A stretch of DNA of 64,000 nt from Amyloporia xantha (Eukaryota > Basidiomycota > Agaricomycetes > Polyporales > Adustoporiaceae): NCBI GenBank assembly GCA_036971615.1, contig JAYKKR010000005.1:1054001-1118000 (forward strand), read 5' to 3'. The position numbers and the translations under genes are program-made. Of this stretch, positions 58,042 to 64,000 are shown one piece after another; the first letter of the stretch is position 1, and each line of letters starts with the position of its first letter. Below the pieces are notes generated by a model. The model was not told the origin of the DNA. It ran no database searches and worked only from the letters and a program-made list of their open reading frames with translations.

Positions 58042-60844
58042 TGAGCGCGCTTCATGTTATTGCCAATATATCGAGGGTGTCGGCTCCTGTTACTGTATAT
58101 AGCGCACTTCATCGCATTGACGTTATGGGACAGTTGGATTGTGTATGTGCTTACGCTTCAGTCATCACATTTGCCTTGTATGATGACGTATGACTGGCGC
58201 GTACATTGGTAGAGCCTGTCGTTCAGCTACCGGTATTGATTCCTGTGATCGACGGGGCGCAGTAATGAGGAGACGCCATGTTCAATTCCGCTGTATTAAG
58301 TCACTGGCCGTATGATATGTTGCATGGCGTATACGCGGACGCAGTTGTACATGCTTCCGTTATGTTGAACTGTAAATTGTTTCGCAACTACGACGTGCAC
58401 GTAGAGTGCGCGTCTAGCCATGACGCGAAGACTTGCAACGCTGAGTTTGTTGATCGTTTATGAGCAAAGATGATGTTAAGCATTGCTGTCCCAAGGTCGA
58501 CAGCTGGCTCGTGCATGTGCGTGTATCTGAAGGGTGGTATGTATTAGCCGCCGGATTTATTCTGGAAAAGGGTTGGTAGACCTGGTCTGGGATTGTGCGG
58601 GGTTTCTGATGCTTGCTTGATGAATTGTTCCACTATACTAGTCCATGATGAAACTATTGATTGTATCTTGTCGTCGAGGGGTGATTGTTATTGCTTTGGG
58701 GAGATCGGGGCCTTTCAGGCATTTTAGCCCATGGAGGGGCTTCAATCGAGGTTGGTGGGCACGTGTACACTCCTTATCCAACACTCTTCTTTTTCTTGTA
58801 CTACATCGTGGAAAGCTCGACGTATGAGACTGGACGGAATGCTTGTCTCTCTCGCCACGTCCTTGGCCACTTGTTCTTGGCGACTAAAGCCCGCCCGCTC
58901 ATCGCCCCTGCGCAAACCGTTGCGTCGTATGCCTCGTTGCTGTTGGTATGCTAGCGCATTCGTTCAACTTAAGGATAATGTTTATCTCGTCTTCCTGATC
59001 AGGGATGTCGAGAAGAAGGGCAATAAAGTGTGCGGGAGATCGTGGCAATGGCATGACGCGGTAATGCATGTAGGTCTCCAAGCTTGTCGAATTCACTGTC
59101 GGACGTACAACGTTACTCTGCTCAGTTGTGTCCGGGTTATCTGAGTTTTGCGAGCTCACATCTGAGTGTAACATTGAGACATATGCGGTGAGCGGTTGAT
59201 TATCTCACAGGCATGCCGGAGCACTGTCGTGTTGCTGCGATGATTCGCCCAAGAAATGTCATTGATTAACGCTCTTTTTGTAGGAGTTTGAACGCGTCGC
59301 TGAGCGTCGCCGTGGACGGCTTCAGTCTCTACCTCTACGCTGATTGTTATTATTATCGACGAGACCGACGACCCACACGAACTCGACAAATTTTCTGACG
59401 ATGTTCGCTCTGTGGATTATTCCTCCATGCCAACGACATCCTTCCCTTTGGGATATTATGGTCCACACTCTGTTTGTATAGAATGCGGTCTGTAGTATAG
59501 CTATCGTCAATGGTGCGAGGTGCATGGACTGGAATGTGTTGTGTCGTCCGCGCGGTATATTAGCCGGCCATATATTGGTCACTGTGGTAAGCCTTTCTAT
59601 TCTTGAGCGTCTCAAAGGCTAGTGATGATGGATCTGTTGTCAGCTGATCGGCACATTTTCTCGGACGGTTCACTCCGCGTTGGTGTAGATGGAGACTGTC
59701 GGGGTTTCTACTGCGAATCCGTATTTGCGTGCGTGCTTTGTGTGCCTGCTCGTACACGTAACTGATGACTTTTCGTAGTTTTCTTGATGTGAACATCTCG
59801 CTGTACGAAACCGTACTGTACATGGTACCTACGTTTGTCGAAATGGCCACTGGTACAACTCCGCTGCTAATACTTACTGTTTGCTTATCGCTGATTAACT
59901 TTATAGCGCGGTTGACGCGAGCGTTCAGCGTCACCTATCACCTGCAGCACCGCGAGCGTTAGAGCTCCGTTTTGTATAAAAATAATACTTCCCACACACT
60001 GCTGCCTGTTTCGGTTGGTGAGCACTTCGGTTTTGTGCAGACGACGTGCAGAGCGGTCTCTATAAATGTAATCGAATTGTCCAGAAGCTATGTGGAGGGT
60101 AAATTGCGGGCGTCGACCATCGTTGCTGATACTAACACGGGTCGTGTGTCAGTTGTTTCCGACGTTAATGGTAGAGGATTGTTGTACTATTTGCCGCACG
60201 AAGTTAAATATCGCATTATTACGCGACGGCTGTCGTCCGTATGTGTCGCTCAGCTGACGGGAGATTTCAACTTAAACACTACAGCATGTTATGACTTGCC
60301 CTGCTGCTCCACTGCAGAAAGAAAGAGAGGGCTTCGACAGCTATGTGATTTTAGTGTTAGTGGGTTCTTTCGCTGAGATGCCGTGGTCGTATCACGTGCT
60401 TGTCTGTATTGGGTTATGCTGATATACAGCTCATGAAATATGATGCGCTTGGATGATTTACCTCCGGCTTTAGCAACAGTATCATTGTTTTCAGAACATT
60501 TCTACCTCGTTCTGATTGTTAGTCTGAAATTTTGCTGGTAAGTTGCATGGGATATCATACTAATTGTATTATATCTGTGTATCTTGCTTGACATATCTGG
60601 GATTGGCCGTTTTTAGGACACCTAATGATTGTGCCCACATACAGAAACATCTGCTACAAGATCGTTGTCAATTCCAGTCTTTCCTTGGCTATGTGATGGC
60701 ATGTTTGTATGACAAGTTGTCATCACGTTCATGACTGCGGATTATTTCCAAATTGGTGATCTCGCATGGTGCAGCTTAAGCGAGGACTTCACATGTTTAG
60801 CATCAGACATGATACGTCTTCACTTTTACTTCCGACCCATCATC
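58042..60844 (+). other. stretch without a recognisable gene (copy 2)
   Basis: Counterpart of 5910-8716. A 137-codon plus ORF at 58731-59144 is longer here than in copy 1 because of one base near 58988; it still has no motif. The 134-codon ORF at 59972-60376 equals the one at 7844-8248. Confidence 0.3.
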
Positions 60845-61728
60845 ATGTCGCTCACTGGATGGATAAACACTCCTTATGATGCCCTGCTTGCTATCGAGGC
60901 CCATCGTGCTGGCCTAACAGAACCTATCACACATTGTTGTCTAATGGATAGCGAGCACTTGCACGCTATTGCATTAAGCGGTGTGATTTTTGTCTATTTT
61001 GATGGTGAATATGGGAACAAGCTTTGGATGGATGGGGTCAAGTGGAGTGATCGACGGTTTGTGAATGGTTTTATGGCAGGTTTTCTCTGTGTGGTCATAA
61101 TTATCGGTGTCAGAGCTGACAGAGATCTGTTAGATGCGTCGGGAATTAAGTCCCAAAGTTCCTCTTACCGACAATCCACTGTCAGACCAGTTCATCTTTG
61201 GACTTATCACCTCTTTTGCACCTCGACCTGGAGCGTATCCGGAGACCCAATTGGAAGTGTCCATCTGTGGCCCATGGACGGAACATAACTGTCTTGCTGA
61301 GGATGGATTAATCCAGAAGGCAAGTGTTCTCCCCAACTACTGATATCTCATCATGAAATATGGATTAAATGGCAAAAAAGCAGGTCATGTCTATTACCGT
61401 GGACGATCGTCTATATCGTGTCGTGTCATATTATCGTGCACGTGATGTACGGTCTGGAGCACTGAAGTCTATATCCGACATTGAGTCTCTCCGCTTCATA
61501 CCAATCAGCAACAGTGTTTACGCTGGTGCTTGCACAGCACATGTGCGTTTACCTCCCATGAGCAAAGGAAACATTGATGCTACTTCTGGTTTCTGGCGGT
61601 GAGTACAATTTGTTGATTGGAGTATAAATCAGTTTGACTCATAACATGTCCATATATTTTTATATCATTTTAGTCGCTCTGACGAGTTGCAGAAACTTTA
61701 TGAAGCTCGTTACAGTATTGTTGCCTAA
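60845..61728 (+). CDS. Gti1/Pac2 (WOPR-domain) family protein (copy 2)
   Basis: Base-for-base copy of the gene at 8717-9600: WOPRa from MSLTGWINTPYDALLAIEA, WOPRb with SITVDDRLYRVVSYY, last intron GTGAGT...TTTTAG before the short final exon ending RYSIVA at TAA 61726-61728. The unclear exon join near 61079-61133 is identical in both copies, which argues against a sequencing error there and for an unusual splice or a real lesion. The only nearby difference is one extra A just after the stop. Confidence 0.8.
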
Positions 61729-63416
61729 AAAAAGTATCAAGAAAGATTAGCAGAGCTTCTGCTGTTTGGATCAAATATTTCACCAGTCACTTCTTTACGT
61801 AGTTTGTTGGTAGTATGGATGGTTACAGATAAAAAGAAAATGATACCATTCTTTTGCGCAGCTGCTGTCATGTTATCGAGAAACAGTGTTTTGGTCATTG
61901 TTTCCGATATGCCTGTTTATAGAATTTAAATAGGTCCGGTATACTGGTAGAGTTTGTGCAATCTGTCAAGCACGCCTTGTTCGTAAACTTATGGATAACT
62001 TGTCCATGCTTCTATTGTTGACTCAGTGCGATATGGCGTGAACGTTTGTTCGTACGATTAGTAGGATGCAATTAGTATTGACTACAGAGTGTAGTCACAC
62101 TGCACAGAACTTACTGTTTCATAGGGAGTGCTTCATTCACTCAACTGCTGATGATGTATTTATTGCTTTGTATTTTAATATGTTCTCTCTCTTGCCGCCG
62201 TCCACACTACCACTGGACCTCATAGAAAGGTTTAATAACACCCATGGCCATCATCTAGCCGCTTACGAGTTTTGTTATATTCGACTCAAGAACCCACATG
62301 CATCTTAAGTCGGCGAGATGGCATCTCCATAAGCACGACTGCCAAAGGAAAATATGTGCTGAGATATGTATCAGCAATGACCCGTCACGGTGCGATTGCT
62401 GTAGTACTTAAGCCAATCAATCTCCTCTAAAACGATATGGCGTATTATGGCATATAGGATCCTTACTAATATACCTCAATCAACCATATCAGGCATCCAA
62501 CGTCGACACATAAGCGATCTCGTCAATAGTCAGCAATGCCGAGACACTGGTAATAGCCGCAAATGCAGGAAGAGACTTATGGGAGGAGGCGAAGAACTGT
62601 GCTTACTGCCTCATCACATGTGCTCCTCAGTGGCTGCAATCCGCCGAATGCAACGAGATGATACAAAATACACTATTGCGCTCCCGCTGGGGTGTTTTCT
62701 TGTGGATGAGGTGCGCCTGGGAGACATTTGAGGGGCGGTAGTCTCGATAGAAGTCTTGTAGCCGAACGTCCATGGTAGCGTCTTGGTGAGCTCGCCATTT
62801 GATCTCTCTAGGAGGCGGTGTATATTGAGGCATTGCAGACAGAGGAAATACGCGCAGGAATTGTCTGGGCAGTGCGACAGAAGACGCGTTGAACGCTACT
62901 GTACATCCCACTGAAGCTTGATCGCAGCCTCTGATCGACGCCGAACTCCGATTAAATTTTAACTAACATCTCCACTTCGAATAGGAACTCCGCCTTAACT
63001 TACCAACCTATCGTTGACATCCTCGCGTCAGAAAGACTCTACCGGTTAAGTTCCGTGTAACGGCCGTGTTCATCTTTGTTCTCATGCTGTCGTCTTCGTC
63101 TACCCCATTACAATGTGACGGAAATTCTCTTACTCTCTTTATATTGGCGCTTGGTTTTCCGCGCTCTAGCTATCTCATATCGCTTATTTCGTGTTACTCG
63201 GTCAGGCTGGCGACGAATTCGGTTGTCCGGCTAGTACGGTGCGGCCCCCCCTCCCTCCGCCTTTCCCCTCCTCCTCCCGTTTCGTTACAATGTCCTCAGA
63301 CCGCGTCTTGCTGACGAGATAGGAATTACGATGAAATGCGACACCTGCGTTTTGTCTCCGTAACACGATGTTTATCCCTGCGGCGATGAAATTGTGTTGA
63401 TTACGCGAGTACTGCG
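61729..63416 (+). other. stretch without a recognisable gene (copy 2)
   Basis: Counterpart of 9601-11287, effectively identical. Same three small ORFs and C-rich tract; nothing more. Confidence 0.3.
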
Positions 63417-64000
63417 TTGAGTAGTATATATTATTGTGCAGTTGATCGAGTTTTCGTCAAAGCTCTCGTGACACCTCTCGGCGGTGAGAATAGCGGAACC
63501 GCACTGGAAACATATGGTGAGAGGCTCAAACGCACGCCTGTCGCTATATCATTATGTTATCCTGCAACCCTTATATGTAGACACGGCTCTCATCTATCGG
63601 TGGAGCGTGGACCAATGACTGTGTTACTTCTCGATCTCGAGAAACGCGAATTGCTGTTGGCAACGTAAGTGCGGTCCACGGTTTCATATATATACACTAC
63701 TCACCTCAACTCTTGTCTCCAGTCAACAGTACATCTTGCCCGTCGTGTTTTGGTGTACCCTGTTTTCGGCGACCGGCCTCGATTATTATTGTTGCCGACG
63801 AAACCCGATGCACCCGATGACGCTCCGTGTTGGCCGGAAGACCTGAACATCGACTTTTGGTTTCCCACTGGATGGAGTTCCATCCGTGCTTCTCTGATCC
63901 CCGGCACCTCATGTCTATTGCACAACGAATATTGCCTGTACAGGGCCTCGCGTGATGGACAACAAGGTCAGGTTAACGGTGCAGTTCGTGGTCGTCTCGA
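63417..64000 (+). CDS. hypothetical protein, two exons (copy 2, cut by the window end)
   Basis: Same as 11288-11998. First exon to donor GTAAGT at 63665, acceptor at 63722, then the long frame with DLNIDFWFPTGW running off the right edge just after NGAVRGRL. Identical to copy 1 over the visible part, including the frame mismatch across the intron, so that mismatch is not a random error of one copy. Confidence 0.5.

Larger units (their letters stand above)
52130..64000 (+). repeat. 52.1-kb-period direct repeat, copy 2
   Basis: Second copy of the segment at 1-11871. It begins inside the Helitron reading frame, not at a gene or element boundary, simply because the window starts there in copy 1. 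In copy 2 the minus-strand gene at 56661-58041 is open where copy 1 is frameshifted. Conversely the helicase is frameshifted at about 54230 where copy 1 is open. Each copy thus carries its own small lesions. From about 59550 to 64000 the copies are almost identical, with only one A-run difference. Confidence 0.97.

Noticed and set aside
1..64000. tRNA, rRNA or CRISPR arrays
   Set aside because: No T-loop-like GGTTCGANTCC strings in a cloverleaf context, no rRNA-like blocks and no regularly spaced short repeats were found by eye.

Overview
The window looks like nuclear DNA of a filamentous basidiomycete, probably an Agaricomycete. The evidence is spliceosomal GT-AG introns of about 40-75 bp in nearly every gene, a fungal-type Helitron Rep/helicase, several F-box/LRR-like genes of the kind expanded in Agaricomycetes, and a WOPR (Gti1/Pac2) gene. 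No bacterial operon, tRNA, rRNA or CRISPR array was seen.

Layout. The first 11,871 bases (1-11871) recur almost exactly at 52130-64000, in direct orientation with a period of 52,129 bp. The window is therefore about 1.23 units of a 52.1-kb tandem repeat, or a circular or mis-joined molecule read past its start. Each shared part carries the Helitron helicase end, a conserved minus-strand basidiomycete gene, a WOPR gene and a small hypothetical gene. The single-copy part holds a nucleotidyltransferase-like gene (12801-14126, -), ribonucleotide reductase (RNR) large subunit R1 (14433-17559, +), a gene-poor stretch with one 322-codon orphan ORF (17560-25000), an F-box gene (25007-26071, +), an F-box gene with LAMMER-like kinase and inverted F-box paralogue (26470-37867), another F-box gene (38288-39483, -), an HMG-box gene (40952-41666, +), another F-box gene (43499-45094, +), RNR small subunit R2 (46487-47683, -) and the complete Helitron coding region (48520-54587, +).

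Main observation. The unit carries both class I RNR subunits, and both have lost residues of the radical machinery. R1 keeps the active-site cysteines but has Phe-His where the Tyr-Tyr radical-transfer pair belongs, Ser for the active-site Asn, and no C-terminal CxxC. R2 has Asn for the radical tyrosine and Lys for one carboxylate metal ligand. The R1 core stays open, with matching splice phases, over nine exons (about 718 codons). It therefore looks like a maintained divergent protein rather than an old pseudogene.

Sequence quality. The two copies of the 11.9-kb segment differ at roughly 18 places, mostly 1-nt length changes in G/C/A runs, and each copy breaks different genes. Many of the single-nt frameshifts in the Helitron, F-box genes, kinase and R2 may therefore be uncorrected long-read consensus errors. 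The RNR residue changes are substitutions in well-aligned exons and cannot be explained that way.

How the genes might work together is inference only. A rolling-circle transposase, RNR-like subunits, a kinase, a WOPR and an HMG transcription factor, and F-box adaptors on one repeated unit would suit either an amplified accessory element or a fast-evolving dispensable region of a fungal chromosome.
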